Shown: piece by piece, positions 10,640 through 22,149 of the stretch
How positions within the stretch are numbered: the first letter of the stretch is position 1
Layout: the number at the start of each line of letters is the position of its first letter
NCBI GenBank assembly: GCA_007570785.1
Contig: ML660201.1
Coordinates: forward strand, 40,128,863 to 40,192,862
Reading direction: 5' to 3'
DNA length: 64,000 nt
DNA from: Antilocapra americana
Lineage: Eukaryota; Chordata; Mammalia; Artiodactyla; Antilocapridae
Notes under the pieces: model-generated
The model's database searches: none
Seen by the model: the letters and a program-made list of their open reading frames with translations, nothing else
Told to the model about the DNA's origin: nothing
Translations under genes and position numbers: made by a program

Positions 10640-12145
10640 TTCGAGTGAGGACCATTCTGGGGAAATTGGGGCGGTTTTACTTCTCCCTCAACATTTTTCG
10701 TCAGAGACCACGAAAGAGGCCTCTCTGCTGGCGCCTTTAGTTTCCTCAGATTATAACCTTCCCAACTGCCTGCAGCGTCCAGTCTCCCCTCTCCAGCAAA
10801 ATGGTGCTGGCTAACTCAGATATGTGCGAGATTAGTTGTGTTGTTAACTTGACTTTCTGGTAAATTCGTGGATAGTAGACTCGAAAAGAATTTTTTCTGA
10901 GCACTTGACTATCAATATATTTATTTAAAAACCTGACTTTGCTGCCAATTCATCAGTTCTTACCTGTCCTTGAGAGACTGACGTGCCACAAATCGGACTT
11001 CCATATTTCTTATTAATCATAAGTGAAAATATCTTTTTAAAGTCAGGGTACACTGATTTATTATGTTAGCAACTGATTAGCATTTCTGTTTTGGAAGAAA
11101 TGCTTAAATAGCTTCCTCAACATCTAACTTTTTTTTATTAGATAACGTGAGCTCTACTTCTAGAACTTGATCTGAATTAGAACTCCTGTCTCTTTTGTCC
11201 ATCTTTGTGTCCAGATTTTTCATGGAAGAATCATTATACAGAGAAAATGGCAGAATTACTAGTGTCTTATAAATACCTAGACATTAATCCCACTAGTCCA
11301 TCCCATTTTCATTCAAGAAATATAAGAAATGCCAAATAAAGACTATTAGTTGCCCGGTTCCACAGATAAATTGGAATGAATCCAGGTACGGTGGAACAAA
11401 TCCAAATACAGTAACTGGAATGGAAGTTACTTACTTTAAACTGAAATACTAGATTTTCCCAGGATCTCTTAAAGGGGAAATAAAATAAAATTTTAAAAGT
11501 TTTTCCAAGTAGACTTGCAGTGTAGTTTCATGGGATTATTCATAGCTTTCAGTAACTTTCAGTAAGAGCGCTCCCCTTAAATTGTTCATCAGCAAGTCCC
11601 CCTGTATATGAGATCTTTAGTTTCTGGAAGGTAGTTTGGAATCAGTTCCTACAGTGTTACTGGTTGCCAGCTGCTTGAATGTACCCCGCATCAGCATTGG
11701 TACAGATCTCAGCAACCCAACTCTGGCCTTGGACATTTCTTGTCTACTCTGTCAACACATTGGCATGCAACCTGACTCTGAATTAAGAAGACTTTCACCG
11801 TAAGTGACATTCTTGGTTGAACTGTGATTAGATTGTAAGTGAAGGAAAAGAAAGTTAGTGACAATTGGTAAGAATCAGGAATAAGTGACAAATGAAAACA
11901 AAATGTAAGAAACAAGAGTAAGTATACGGTGTAACTGAAGTTTGGCCTGTTAACTTGGCCAAACAATAACTCCAATGAAATATTATCTTAGGTATCTGAA
12001 TTACCTGGGTGGGGTATTATCATTAAGTTAAATGGTTTCCTTCTTTGTATGTTCATGCTTCTAAACTGTATTTTTGTAAAGGGTTCTCAAGAAGCTATTA
12101 TATTATCAGAGAGTGGCAAGGAATTCTTCCTGGGGTCAACTGATT
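10640..12145. other. Intergenic, no recognised feature
   Basis: AT-rich DNA upstream of the APPL1 promoter. I see no repeat I can name, no RNA gene and no credible coding frame. Confidence 0.7.
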
Positions 12146-12158
12146 AAAAAGCAAACAA

Positions 12159-12310
12159 GGGATTTCCCTGGTGGTCCAGTGGCTAAGACTCTGAGCTCCC
12201 AATGCGAGGGAGCCAGGTTCGATCCCTGGTCAGGGAACTAGACCCCACATGCCCCAACTAAGACCCAACACAGCCAAATAAATAAATAAAAAATTAAAAA
12301 ATAAATAAAT
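12159..12310 (+). mobile_element. CHR-type SINE
   Basis: Head 'gatttccctggtggtccagt', tRNA-like 'ggttcgatccctggtcaggg', tail of AAATA repeats. Flanked by AAAAAGCAAACAA at 12146-12158 and 12311-12323, a clear 13-bp target-site duplication. Confidence 0.93.
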
Positions 12311-12323
12311 AAAAAGCAAACAA

Positions 12324-12930
12324 AAACAAGTTGACTCTTCAGTTGTGTGGAGAGGCAATTCAGTCAAATTATAAAACTAGAAAGACTCTTAAAAGGCTTT
12401 CTGCTTGGATTCTGTAGCTTTAGGCTACTGTTCAGTCTGCTCATCCAGAAAAATAATTGTATTTCCTGTTTTAAAACACACCTGAAGTTGCAAGATTGCA
12501 GTTTCCTTTGATAGCTAGTATAAGTTTAATCAGCCTAAGTTCTGTACAGTTGATCAAACTTGATTTCTTTTGTAGAGGAAATGAGGCTTGTTCAGAATAT
12601 GCCTCAGGGTTTCCTAGAGACTCGCGTGTGGGTAGCATAGTAAAAAAACTGGCCAGCTAGTTAATTTTATGGACGGCGAGGCAGGATTAAACGACATCTG
12701 CCAAAGAATTCGCTGAGACGTTTCACACATATAATTTACAACAAAAAGATGTGCAGTTTGGTAAGTAGATTTGTTAATTATTAGTCTCTTAAAATTATAT
12801 TTGATCTTCTTATAATTAGGTTTTTACATGATACTTCTTGACGTTCTGGTCTGTGGTATTATATAATAGGAAAGGATCCAATAACTAAAATGACACTGAT
12901 GTTTTACTTTTTAAAATGATCCCCCTAGGT
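12324..12930. other. Intergenic, no recognised feature
   Basis: No nameable repeat or gene seen. Confidence 0.6.
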
Positions 12931-13110
12931 TAGTGGTTATCAAACATATGCACACATAAAAGTCATCTGGGGGAGGTTGTTAGAATACAGATTATGCTAT
13001 CTTCAGCCCAGTGGAAGAGTCTAATGCCATTGGTTAGAGGTAGGGCTGGGAATCTTGCAGGTGAGTCCAAAGCAGCTCATCCTCAAACCATATGTTGAAA
13101 ATCTCGCTCC
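12931..13110 (+). repeat. MER5-like DNA transposon fragment (hAT-Charlie type)
   Basis: Segment 'ggttagtggttatcaaaca', then 'aaaagtcatctgggggagg' and a 'gcccagtggaagagtctaatg'-like middle, resembling the MER5 consensus (gtggttctcaaac... atcacctgggg...). Identified by eye. Confidence 0.6.
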
Positions 13111-13935
13111 AGAATGGAAGATAACCATTTCCCTTACCCATATGACCGTGTATTTTAGACTATTAAAAGTCTAGTAAACATTTAGGAAAAAGCCTTTAGT
13201 TACAGCTGAGGGTGGTGAGAAGGGCACCGTTTCCAGAATCATCTAGAGAGCTTGGGGATCCTACTTCTTAAAAATATCCCCTGAAAGACTCCATAAATCT
13301 CAAATTCTAGGGTAATTCATACTCCTTTTAAAAGCATATTGTATACTGCAAATAATTCTAGATGTTTCCTAATAAATCACTCCTTAATGAGACTCACTTT
13401 AACAGATAATTCAGATTTTTTTCTTATGTCCAACTGAGTTGAACAAAATTCAAGAGTATATTAATTGATAATTGGGGATCCTGAGTCACTTCCATCTACT
13501 CTAAAACATTTGAACCAGTGGTAGAGGTGGGAAAAGCTTTGGGCAGTTGGGAGTATAATAAAATGTTCTGAGGAATGTGTTACAAAAAGAGATGGGTGGG
13601 CAACCAGGACTATCAGATTCTTCATTGTACCAGTGCAAGCCACCCTTTGGCCTTTGATCTTAATATTAATACTATTGTTGTTTTTACTGTTTGCCATTAG
13701 ATTATATATATATGGCTAACGCATAAATCCTTAGAAAGGCGAATTCTATAGCTTCTACTTCTTGACTCTGAAAAGAATGAAACTTTATTTCTAGGATAAT
13801 TCTATATTCTATATGGCTGTTTCTTTTATGGTCACCTTAATTCATTTTTGGAAGATGAGGACATTGTAAACTAATTTTTTTGACCAATCTGAGAATCTTG
13901 AAACCAAGCAGCATTATTCCTGTTTCTTTGGTGAG
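13111..13935. other. Intergenic, AT-rich
   Basis: Nothing recognised except a short (AT)n run near 13705 and a weak MER5-like phrase at 13235-13265. Confidence 0.6.
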
Positions 13936-13939
13936 GTGA

Positions 13940-14200
13940 ATAAAAACATGAGCATGAGCTCATGGACATGGACTGTGGAGCCAATCTAGCTGACTTGGAA
14001 TCTTAGCTTCAGTCTTTACTAGTTTTGTGACTTGAGGCAAGTTACTTAATTTCTCTGTGTCTCCATTTTGTCATCTAAAAAGTGGGGCTTTATGTAGAGA
14101 ACCTACATGGTAGAGTCCGGAAGATGTTTAATGAGCTTTCAGAATAGTGCTGGGCACAAGTAAGTTTTCAGTAAAAATAAGCTAAGTATTCTTTTCATTA
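13940..14200 (+). repeat. MIR SINE, near full length
   Basis: Characteristic order: 'gactgtggagccaatctagc', 'gttttgtgacttgaggcaag', 'ctctgtgtctccattttgtc', and a 3' 'agtgctgggcacaagtaag' end. Ancient mammal-wide SINE. Confidence 0.85.
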
Positions 14201-14745
14201 TTTACTGTTAAATTTTAAATGTTTTAATGCTTTTAAAGCAGCTTTCATTTTCTTCATTTCCCCCTCTTTATCATAACTAAAGAAACCATTATTTTCTAAA
14301 TCAGAAGACTCTCCTCATTGTTGTAGAGAATCTGGATAGTATTTTAAATATTACCATTATCCTTGCTAGTGTTTTATCACTTTGATTTAGAGACTTTTGC
14401 AACCAAAAAAATAAAAATTAATCAATCAATATATATTGTGTTATTCCGGAGAAATGATGTAGGTACAAAACCAGCAAAGGCTATTACTCTGTTTTTTCGG
14501 TCTTTGTTTTTTGGCAGTAAGGAAAGGGGAGGTTCCCAAAGGCCAAAAGACATAGACCTTCATGACATTGCTACTCCCCAGAAGTTCTCGGGAGCAGTAG
14601 GCTAGTCATTGAAGAAGAGATTTCTGTTAGAGAAGCCAGTAAGTCCCATGATTGGTAAAGTATTGAAATCATTTTACTTTTTGTTTTTTAACTTTTTGTA
14701 GTACTACAGAGGGCAGTAAAAAGAGTTACTGAGATTTGAGAATAC
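14201..14745. other. Intergenic, no recognised feature
   Basis: AT-rich. An 80-codon open frame near 14363-14605 shows no family resemblance and no codon-like composition; I do not call it a gene. Confidence 0.6.
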
Positions 14746-14749
14746 CAGT

Positions 14750-14955
14750 GCTGTTCGTAGCTCAGTTGGTAAAGAATCGGTCTGCAATGCAGGAGACCTG
14801 GGTTCTATTCCTGAGTTGGAAAGATCTCTTGGAGAAGGAAATTGCAACCCACTCCAGTACTCTTGCCTGGAGAATCCCATGGACAGAGGAGCCTGGCGGG
14901 CTACTGTCCGTGGGGTTGCAAGAGTCAGACGCGACTTAGTGACTAAACCATCACC
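14750..14955 (+). mobile_element. Bov-tA SINE
   Basis: 'cgtagctcagttggtaaag' head, 'ctgcaatgcaggagacctgg', 'gcaacccactccagtactc', 'cccatggacagaggagcctg', and tail 'gcgacttagtgactaaac'. Confidence 0.93.
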
Positions 14956-15039
14956 AATGTAGTTGAGTCTCACAGTAAATCAGCACATTCTTCCAAGAAC
15001 ACTAGATGGTGCCCTAAATTTAGTTTTGGGATTTTAAAC

Positions 15040-15600
15040 TGCCTCAGGAAATGGATGTCTTCATTCAATAAATATTAGGTAATGAACAAAATGTTAAAAA
15101 ATCTCTACCCTTGTGGAGCTACAGTTTAGTGGCAATGCTAGGAAGAAGGACAATGAAATATAAACGTAATATGCAGTATAAGAAATATAGTATATTAGAA
15201 AGTGGGGAGTGCTATGGAAAACAGGGAAAATGAGGTGAGCAGTTGCAATTTTAAATAAGCTTGTCAGAGTGGACTGCATTGAAAAGGTGGCATCTGAACA
15301 AAAATGTGAAGGAGTCACTGGAGTGAGCGATGGGGACATCTGAGGAAAAAGTATTTCAGGAAGAGAAACAACCAGGGTAGAGGCCCTGTGCCCTAAGGCA
15401 GGAGTAGCCTTTCTATTTGAAGGATTGCATAGAGATCAGAGATGCTGGAAAGGGGTGAGCCAGGGTGGAGGAATCTGTTGGGGAGGAGGAAAAGGAGGTA
15501 ACATGATGTAAAGCCTAATGGTCTAAGTGAGGATTTTGACTCCTACCCTGATTTTGGATAAAGACACTTTTAATTGAGGTTGTGATTTGAAACAAATGTT
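15040..15600 (+). repeat. Ancient mammalian interspersed repeat, LINE2-like
   Basis: Phrases such as 'cttgtggagctacagtttag', 'aagtatttcaggaagagaaa' and 'aggccctgtgccctaaggca' are typical of a widespread old mammalian repeat. Related copies lie near 23.81-24.4, 41.91-42.2 and 57.9-58.1 kb. The subfamily cannot be named by eye. Confidence 0.55.
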
Positions 15601-15832
15601 GGAGAAGCTAGATAAACTACTGATACTAGATATCATAAATTATGTATAAATTAACGTTGTTTTAAGTAAACATATATGACATATACTGACTTAAAGAAAA
15701 AATTATATGAGTGATTTAGCTAAGTCATGGTCAAAATAATATAGGGTCAAAAATAATGTCTTAATAACAGAAGACAGTGTAAAAACAAGTGTATGGTTTT
15801 TCCTCTTCCCTTTTTGAGTAATTCAGCCCTAA

Positions 15833-16058
15833 AGCCATGTGTGCATGCCCAGTTGCCCAGTCACATCCAGCTCTTTGTGACCCCATGGTCTGTAGCCCAC
15901 CAGGCTCCCCTGTCCATGGGATTCTCCCAGCAAGAATACTGGAGGAGGTTTCCATTTCCTCCTCCAGGCGATCTTCCCAACCCGGGGATCAATCCTGTGT
16001 CTCCTGTTTTCTGCATTGGCAGGCAGATTCTTTACCACTTTAGGGGCTTTAGGAAAGC
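15833..16058 (-). mobile_element. Bov-tA SINE
   Basis: Reverse-complement copy: 'gttgcccagtcacatccag', 'gggattctcccagcaagaat', 'gattctttaccactttaggg' (complement of the tRNA-derived head). Confidence 0.92.
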
Positions 16059-16079
16059 CCTTAAAACCATTAGGTAGAA

Positions 16080-16555
16080 CCAAATAAAGTAGGAGTCTAT
16101 GCAGAGTGGTAAGACACGGGGGCCCAGAATAAGGTGTTGGAGTCCAGCAAGCGGGGGAGGGCATCCCCACAAAGGAGTGCGCTGGTGTGCAGTGCCAGAG
16201 CCTGTGCAGGGTGTCAGAGCAACAGATGGGCAAAAACGGCATTTTGGTGGAGAGACAACCCCCAGGCAATAGGATGTTGGAGCAAACATGGGGTGTGGGT
16301 ACCTGAGAGGGCTGTTTTGTAGTTCAAGCATGGTAAGGGCTTTTGTGCAGGTGGAGAGCAGGCTGCATCTCTGTGGGGAAGGGATGGTAGCAGTGGCAGT
16401 TTGGTTACATAGGGGGATACATGCGATAGGTAAATACATTGAGGATAAAAAAAAGCCAGGTTTCTCACTGAGAGAGGGAATTACAAATACTGTATGGAAA
16501 GGGGGACAATTAGACTGAGCCCTCTAGTGCTAGATTGGAATTAGAGATATCCATG
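16080..16555 (+). repeat. Ancient LINE 3'-region fragment (L1-type, tentative), part 1
   Basis: Contains 'gccaggtttctcactgagag' and 'ggaattacaaatactgtatg', also recognisable near 39505-39560 in a second copy. It continues after the inserted Bov-tA SINE at about 16,757. Several short open frames here are chance. Confidence 0.5.
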
Positions 16556-16756
16556 GGCTTCCCTGGTGGCTCAGATGGTAAAGAATCTGCCTGTAGTGAG
16601 AGAGATCTGGGCTCGAACCCTGAGCTGGAAGATTCCTTGGAAAAGGGCATGGCAACCTACTCCAGTACTCGTGCCTGGAAAATCCCATGGATGAAGGAGC
16701 CTGGTGGGCTACAGTCCATGGGGTCGCAAAGAGTTGGATACGACTGAGCAACTTTA
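16556..16756 (+). mobile_element. Bov-tA SINE
   Basis: Head 'gggcttccctggtggctcag', 'gtaaagaatctgcctg', 'cctactccagtactcgtgcc', 'ctacagtccatggggtcgc'. Nested in an older repeat. Confidence 0.94.
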
Positions 16757-16958
16757 CTGTTTTTTCATTGAGAAGGCCTTTGAGCAGAGATGCCCCAATA
16801 ACAGTGGATGCACATCTGAGTCCATATCTTGGCTTCCAAACACCATTGTTCATTAAAAAGAAATAGGACTCCTCAGAGCAATGGCTGACTCTAGGTCTGG
16901 AGCAAGAAAAGAATAAGATATGCTTGAGACACCTTGTGCTAGGAGGTAGAAAGTGCTC

Positions 16959-16971
16959 AAAAATGATGTGT
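16959..16971. repeat. Target-site duplication, left copy
   Basis: AAAAATGATGTGT, repeated at 17145-17157 on the far side of the CHR SINE. Confidence 0.85.
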
Positions 16972-17144
16972 CAAGGAACTTCCCTGGCAGTCCAGTGGTT
17001 AAGACTTCCCCTTCCAATGCAGGGCATGGGAGTTCAGTCCCTGGTCAGGGAGATTCCACATACCTCACAGCCAAAAAACCAAAACATAAAACAGAAGTAA
17101 CATTGTAGAAGATTGAACAAAGACTTTAGAAATGGTCCACATCA
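16972..17144 (+). mobile_element. CHR-type SINE, full length with tail
   Basis: Head 'ggaacttccctggcagtcc', box-B-like 'agttcagtccctggtcaggg', and the long CHR tail 'ccaaaacataaaacagaagt' ending 'aatggtccacatc'. Bracketed by a 13-bp direct repeat, so the tail belongs to the SINE. Confidence 0.93.
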
Positions 17145-17157
17145 AAAAATGATGTGT

Positions 17158-17600
17158 GGAAAGAACACAAGTCAGCTTGAAGGGGGCTTCAAATAGACAA
17201 ATCAGGGGAAATTTCAGCATCACAGTAAGTAATGAAATTATAACTCCTTAAATAAAATAGAAAACCATGAGTTCATATTGGTATAAATAAATGAACAAAA
17301 ACGTTTGTTGCAAAGTATTTGCATAGGCTTAAAAATAACCTCACCACAAAAATACCATGTTATAAAGGGGGAAAGAGTAACTTTCTAGTAGGAAAACCTG
17401 GCAGACACCATCTTAATCAAATGCTGAAAGTTAAAAGCACCAATGAGACTAATCAAAATTATATACTACCTGATAGGAAATAATGAAAATACAGCATCAG
17501 TTCTGTGTCATCCCCTTAGAGATCACAAGGAAACATGAAACAGACCCTAACTGAAGTACTACTGAAAACACTGCTGAAATGATAGCTGCCTTTTTAAATT
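17158..17600 (+). repeat. Ancient LINE 3'-region fragment (L1-type, tentative), part 2
   Basis: 'ccatgagttcatattggta', 'gaaaacctggcagacaccat' and 'ggaaacatgaaacagaccc' match in order a repeat whose later part is seen at 44.72-45.1 and 49.1-49.57 kb. Interrupted upstream by the CHR and Bov-tA insertions. Confidence 0.5.
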
Positions 17601-17965
17601 ATAACCATTTAGAAATATATATTTAAGTCAATTCTACTAATATCTGAGTTGCTAGATTGTGGAAATCTTATTTCCAGTTATCTTTTACTGCTAAAATGAG
17701 CTCATTTGTTTGGGTTATATGTGTGAACTGTATAACAATAATGTTTACAAATCCAGATAAATTCTCCTACAGTATTTTTAGAACCTTTATTTAAACTGCA
17801 TGCTGCCAATTTTCATTAATTTTTTTTACCTTCTCAGTCTAGGGAACTATATTTTCATCCTGAGGTAATTCAGTTTGCTAAATACTTTGTCATTTGTTTA
17901 TATGATTAGAAACACAATTTTCAAGTGGTGAATTCTCTTTCATCTCTACTCCTTCTGTTAATGAT
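17601..17965. other. Intergenic, AT-rich
   Basis: No feature recognised. Confidence 0.6.
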
Positions 17966-17968
17966 GTG

Positions 17969-18167
17969 TGAGTGCATGCTAAGTCGCTTCAGTTGTGTCC
18001 AACTTTTTGTGATCCTATGGACTCTGGCCCACCAGGCTCCTCTATCCATGGGATTCTCTAGACAAGAATACCGGAGTGGGTTGCCATTACCTTCTCCAAG
18101 GGATCTTCCTGATCCAGGGGTTAAACCCTCATTTCTTGCGTCTCCAACATTGGCAGGCAGCTACTAT
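17969..18167 (-). mobile_element. Bov-tA SINE
   Basis: Inverted copy: 'gctaagtcgcttcagttgtg', 'gggattctctagacaagaat', 'gttgccattaccttctccaa', and a tRNA-like end. Confidence 0.92.
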
Positions 18168-18242
18168 CATTATCCATTTGGTCACAGAAACTAGAAATGT
18201 GGGAATCACAGTTACTTTCTCCCTTTTACTCCCCTCAACAAA

Positions 18243-18244
18243 CA

Positions 18245-18289
<45 letters not shown>
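18243..18289. repeat. (CA)n microsatellite
   Basis: About 23 perfect CA units following 'aacagacaca'. It abuts the end of an inverted Bov-A2 copy. Likely length-polymorphic. Confidence 0.97.
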
Positions 18290-18291
<2 letters not shown>

Positions 18292-18295
18292 CTAT

Positions 18296-18575
18296 CAGTT
18301 CATTTCAGTTCAGTCGCTCAGTCGTGTCTGACTCTGTGCGACCCCATAGACGGCAGCCCACCAGACGCCCCCATTCCTGGGATTCTCCAGGCAAGAACAC
18401 TGGAGTGGGTTCCCATTTCCTTCTCCAATGCATGAAAGTGAAAAGGGAAAGTGAAGTTGCTCAGTAGTGTCCAACTCTTAGCGACCTTGTGGACTGCAGC
18501 CTACCAGGCCCCGCCATCCATGGAATTTTCCAGGCAAGAGTACTGGAATGGGTGGCCAGTGCCTTCTCCAACACA
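18296..18575 (-). mobile_element. Bov-A2 SINE (dimeric)
   Basis: Two head-to-tail BovB-derived monomers in reverse orientation: 'cagttcagtcgctcagtcg' with 'ggattctccaggcaagaac', then a second monomer with 'gttgctcagtagtgtccaac' and 'ttttccaggcaagagtactg', joined by 'catgaaagtgaaaagggaaa'. Confidence 0.94.
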
Positions 18576-18689
18576 GACATACCCCTATACCTATACCTAA
18601 TTGGCCTTCATTATGTTGCTTTTCTCTGACCTTTTCTTGAAACATCTCTACCTGAAGACATCTCTGGAAAGCCTTCTAGTAACATTGAT

Positions 18690-18930
18690 AATGGTAATAA
18701 ATGATAGCAGATAATTTACATAACATTCACTATGTGTCAGGGATTATTTCAAGGGCTTTGCAAGTATTAATCTCATTTGATCCTCAATTACCCCCGTTTA
18801 ATTATAGAGGAAACTGAGGCACAGAGAGACTAAGTTACATACCCAAGGTCACATAGTTAAAAAGAAGCAGTGCTGGAATTTGGACCCAGGTAGTGTGACA
18901 CCAGAGTTGGGCTCTTACCACTCATCAGTC
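18690..18930 (-). repeat. MIR-family SINE
   Basis: 'cactatgtgtcagggattat', 'gaggaaactgaggcacagag', 'cccaaggtcacatagttaaa', 'gtgctggaatttggaccca': a MIR copy read on the opposite strand. Confidence 0.8.
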
Positions 18931-19211
18931 TTGTTCAGTTTCACTCAAGCAGATTTGGGCCCCCTTGTTGTTACCATGCACAACTTCTTGTGCACACATC
19001 TTTACTGTTTTCTTATATTGAAAATTTGCATTTATTTATTGGTGTTCCTAGAAGAATAAGAGAATTGTGTTACCTATATTTACAAAAGTAGAATAATGAA
19101 CCCACGATATTATATTTTTATTCATTAGAGACAATACCCATCACTCCAATTCAGCACTTACCAACATTTTACAACACTTGCTTCAATATCTTTCTTTTCT
19201 TTCTTGTTTTC
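18931..19211. other. Intergenic, AT-rich
   Basis: No named feature. Confidence 0.55.
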
Positions 19212-19224
19212 CTGAAGTATTTTA

Positions 19225-19527
19225 TTTATTTACTTAATAATTTTATTTAGTTAGTTATTTTTGGCTGTGCTGGGTCTTCACTGCTATGCGTGGACTTTCT
19301 CTAGCTGGGGCGAGTGGGGGCTCTTCTTCCTTGTGGTGGTCAGGTTTCTCATTGCAGTGACTTCTCTTGTTGCAGAACACAGGCTCTAGGTGTGCAAGCT
19401 TTAGTAGTTGTGGCACACGGGCTTAGTTGCTCTATGGCATGTGGGATTGTCCCAAACCAAGGATTGAACCAGTGTCCCCTGCATTGCAAGGTAAACTCTT
19501 AACCACTGGACCACCAGCAAAGCCCTT
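19225..19527 (-). mobile_element. CHR-type SINE, long form
   Basis: Inverted: starts with 'ttggctgtgctgggtcttc' and ends 'ctggaccaccagcaaagccc'. Direct repeats CTGAAGTATTTTA at 19212-19224 and 19528-19540 define the insertion exactly. The 62-codon frame inside is not a gene. Confidence 0.92.
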
Positions 19528-19540
19528 CTGAAGTATTTTA

Positions 19541-20225
19541 AACTAAAACCCAGACATTCTGAAATTTCACCTATAAATATTTAAGTAGAATCTTTTAGAG
19601 GGACTTTTAATAAATGTAACCATAATCACATCATGACACCTAAGAAAATTAATGTTAATTACTACCTTCTTAATCATGAGTTTCTTGAGGGCAGAAATCA
19701 TTTCATCTCCTGGTTACCTGGTACATCCTTAATACATGCTGGAGTTTAATACATGTTTGTTATGACTTAAAAGTTTGTTTTTAAGTTGATAAGAACCATG
19801 CACTTATCCTCCAGAAACAATGTTATAACTGACAATCAGGTTCTCAAGTTAACTGACAACTCTAATTTAATCTACAATGATTAGATTAAGTGACACTAAC
19901 CTGTAGGCCTGAGCCCCTGGAAGCCTTAAATCCTGAACTATTTTATCTTTGATTACTGAGTCTAGGGAAATCCTGAGTCTAATTTAACCTAGCCCTGAAT
20001 TTTCTTGTCCTTAATATCAATCTGGGGAGGACATAAAGATGGGCTATACTGGGTGGAAGTGTTCATTGGTAAAGATTTCTTGGAATGAAATATGGCAGAA
20101 TTCACAAAAAGCATATTCTTTTTTTCTTCATAATAAATTCTGGTTTATTTTTGGATGACAAAAAATAATATATTCTTCAAAGAAACTTTTTCCTGGAAAT
20201 ACTCCTGCATATGTGCTAAGGAGGT
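19541..20225. other. Intergenic, no recognised feature
   Basis: AT-rich; nothing named. Confidence 0.55.
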
Positions 20226-20229
20226 ATTC

Positions 20230-20620
20230 ATTTTTTGTTAGAGTTTAAAAAATTGGAGACAAACCCAAGTGCCGTTATCAAGGATATAGTTCAATAAATT
20301 ATGATTCTTCCACTTAATATAGCATCAGGCAGCTGTTGAAGCATGAGATAGAGCTGTATGTGCTTATGTCACATCGTTGTGGGGGAACTGCATTGCAGAA
20401 CAGTATGTGTGTCTGGCTCCATGTGAATAAAAACGTGTGTATGCAGCTACCTATTTATGTCAAAGCATTCTAAAAAGATAGGAAGGAGCACTAAACTGTT
20501 AATAGTGGTGGCCAGTGGGTTGGACAGTAAGAATGGAGTAGAATTGAAGGAAACTATCATTTTACTCTATGTACCATAGTAAATATTAAATGAATTTTTT
20601 AAAATCAAAAGCCATCAGTG
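20230..20620 (+). repeat. L1 LINE 3'-region fragment (old)
   Basis: 'ggagacaaacccaagtgccg', 'caataaattatgattcttcc', 'gcatcaggcagctgttgaag': the usual old L1 3' sequence (the 'animals ... one column' block), decayed. Confidence 0.65.
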
Positions 20621-20876
20621 TTTTAGGTAATTTTGTATCAACTTTTTAAAACCAAGAACTTGATATATACAAGAGGCACTGTACAGAAAACAATTTTGAC
20701 TGGTTTGAAAATGTACAATTATGAAACTATAATCTTTTGAGATTGAGAAAAGCCTAAAGTGTTTTCTAAATGATATAAATCGAGTGAACTCTTCTACAAA
20801 TCTTTATTTAATATCTTCTGTTTGATGAGTACAGTGATGGTTGCCAGGAGAGACAGAAATATGTGTGAAATAATCC

Positions 20877-21080
20877 CAACTCCCTGGTGGTTCAGATGGT
20901 AAAGAGTCCGCCTGCAATGCAGGGGACCCGAGTTCGATCCCTGGGTTGGGAAGATCCCCTGGAGAAAGGAAGGGCAACACACTCAAGTATTCCTGCCTGG
21001 AAGATCCCATGAACAGAGGAGCCTGGCGAGCTACAGTCCATGGGGTCTCAAAGAATAGGACACAATTAAGCAACTAAAGC
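20877..21080 (+). mobile_element. Bov-tA SINE
   Basis: 'ctccctggtggttcagatgg', 'cctgcaatgcaggggacccg', 'agttcgatccctgggttggg', 'ctacagtccatggggtctc'. Confidence 0.94.
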
Positions 21081-21224
21081 TTATTCTCTTAAACCTTGTA
21101 ACCACTGAGGATTATAGCATGTGTTTCAAGTAATAGTGAAGGCTCATGGCCTTAGGAATGACAGAGTATCACAGACATGAATTGTGCCTCAGGAATTTAA
21201 ATTTTTAAGCTCAGATTTTAAATG

Positions 21225-21430
21225 AATCCCCCACAGGTAGCTAGTGGGAGCCTATTGTATAGCACAGGGAGCTCACCTTGGTGCTCTGTAATGACCTAAG
21301 TGGATGGGATGGATGGAAGGGAGATTCAGGAGGGAGGGGATTCATGCATGCATATAGCTGATTCACTTTGCTGTGCTACAGAAACGAACAGAACATTGTG
21401 AAACACCTATACCCCAATTTAAAGTAAGGG
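21225..21430 (+). repeat. Artiodactyl L1 3'-UTR end
   Basis: 'cctattgtatagcacaggga', 'gattcactttgctgtgctac', 'cacctataccccaatttaaa': the terminal block of ruminant L1. A related end lies at 48,455-48,775. Confidence 0.75.
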
Positions 21431-22080
21431 ATCCCCTATCTCACTTTTATTGAATTATAGTTACAGAATGTCATAATGTCTAATCTGTGGATTACCCTGG
21501 AGTGATATATGAGTAGTTCATAGAAAACTTAAAATGTTCTTACACATTAAGAAGCAATGGCAACAATAGCAAACACACAACATTTATGTGTGTTTACAAA
21601 TGTCTCCTTCTCCTAGTCTCATCTATCCATCCATCTATTTATTCATTTGACAAATATTAATTAAATGTCTACTTTGGCATTTTTCTAGGAGATACTGAAG
21701 GTGTTAACAGTAAAATCTGAAGTCTTTTATATATTTTAGAAAACACATTTAAAAATTCTGAGGGTCTCAAGTAAAACAGTGTTATTCTTATGCAGAAGTA
21801 AGAGGCTAACCTTAGTGTATGCTTTCTTATGCTTAGTTTTCTTTCTTATTATACTCATAGACCAGTTTTCTTTCTTATTGTGCTATGACTGGATTTTTGA
21901 AAACTCTGCCAAAACATCTAAGACATTGGGCATTTTTCCTGATGGTTAATGATTTGAGATTTAGTTGAAATACATAATTAGAAAATGTTAACAAAGCCTG
22001 AGTTAATTTACAAGTTACTAGAGCAAAATAAAACATAAACATCTCATTTTTACTTCATCTTGTACATACTGATGTTTAAA
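21431..22080. other. Intergenic, AT-rich
   Basis: No recognised gene or named repeat. Confidence 0.55.
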
Positions 22081-22149
22081 ATACAGACTTCCAATTTTAC
22101 AATTCCTACAATCTCTTTTCTTCAATGCCAGTGTGTCAGGGTTTTATTT

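Noticed and set aside
14750..14830. tRNA gene-like sequence
   Set aside because: tRNA-like boxes occur in every Bov-tA and CHR SINE head. None of these folds into a credible functional tRNA with proper context.
18243..18289. CRISPR-like or functional direct repeat array
   Set aside because: It is a plain CA microsatellite in a mammalian genome. No spaced repeat array exists anywhere in the window.
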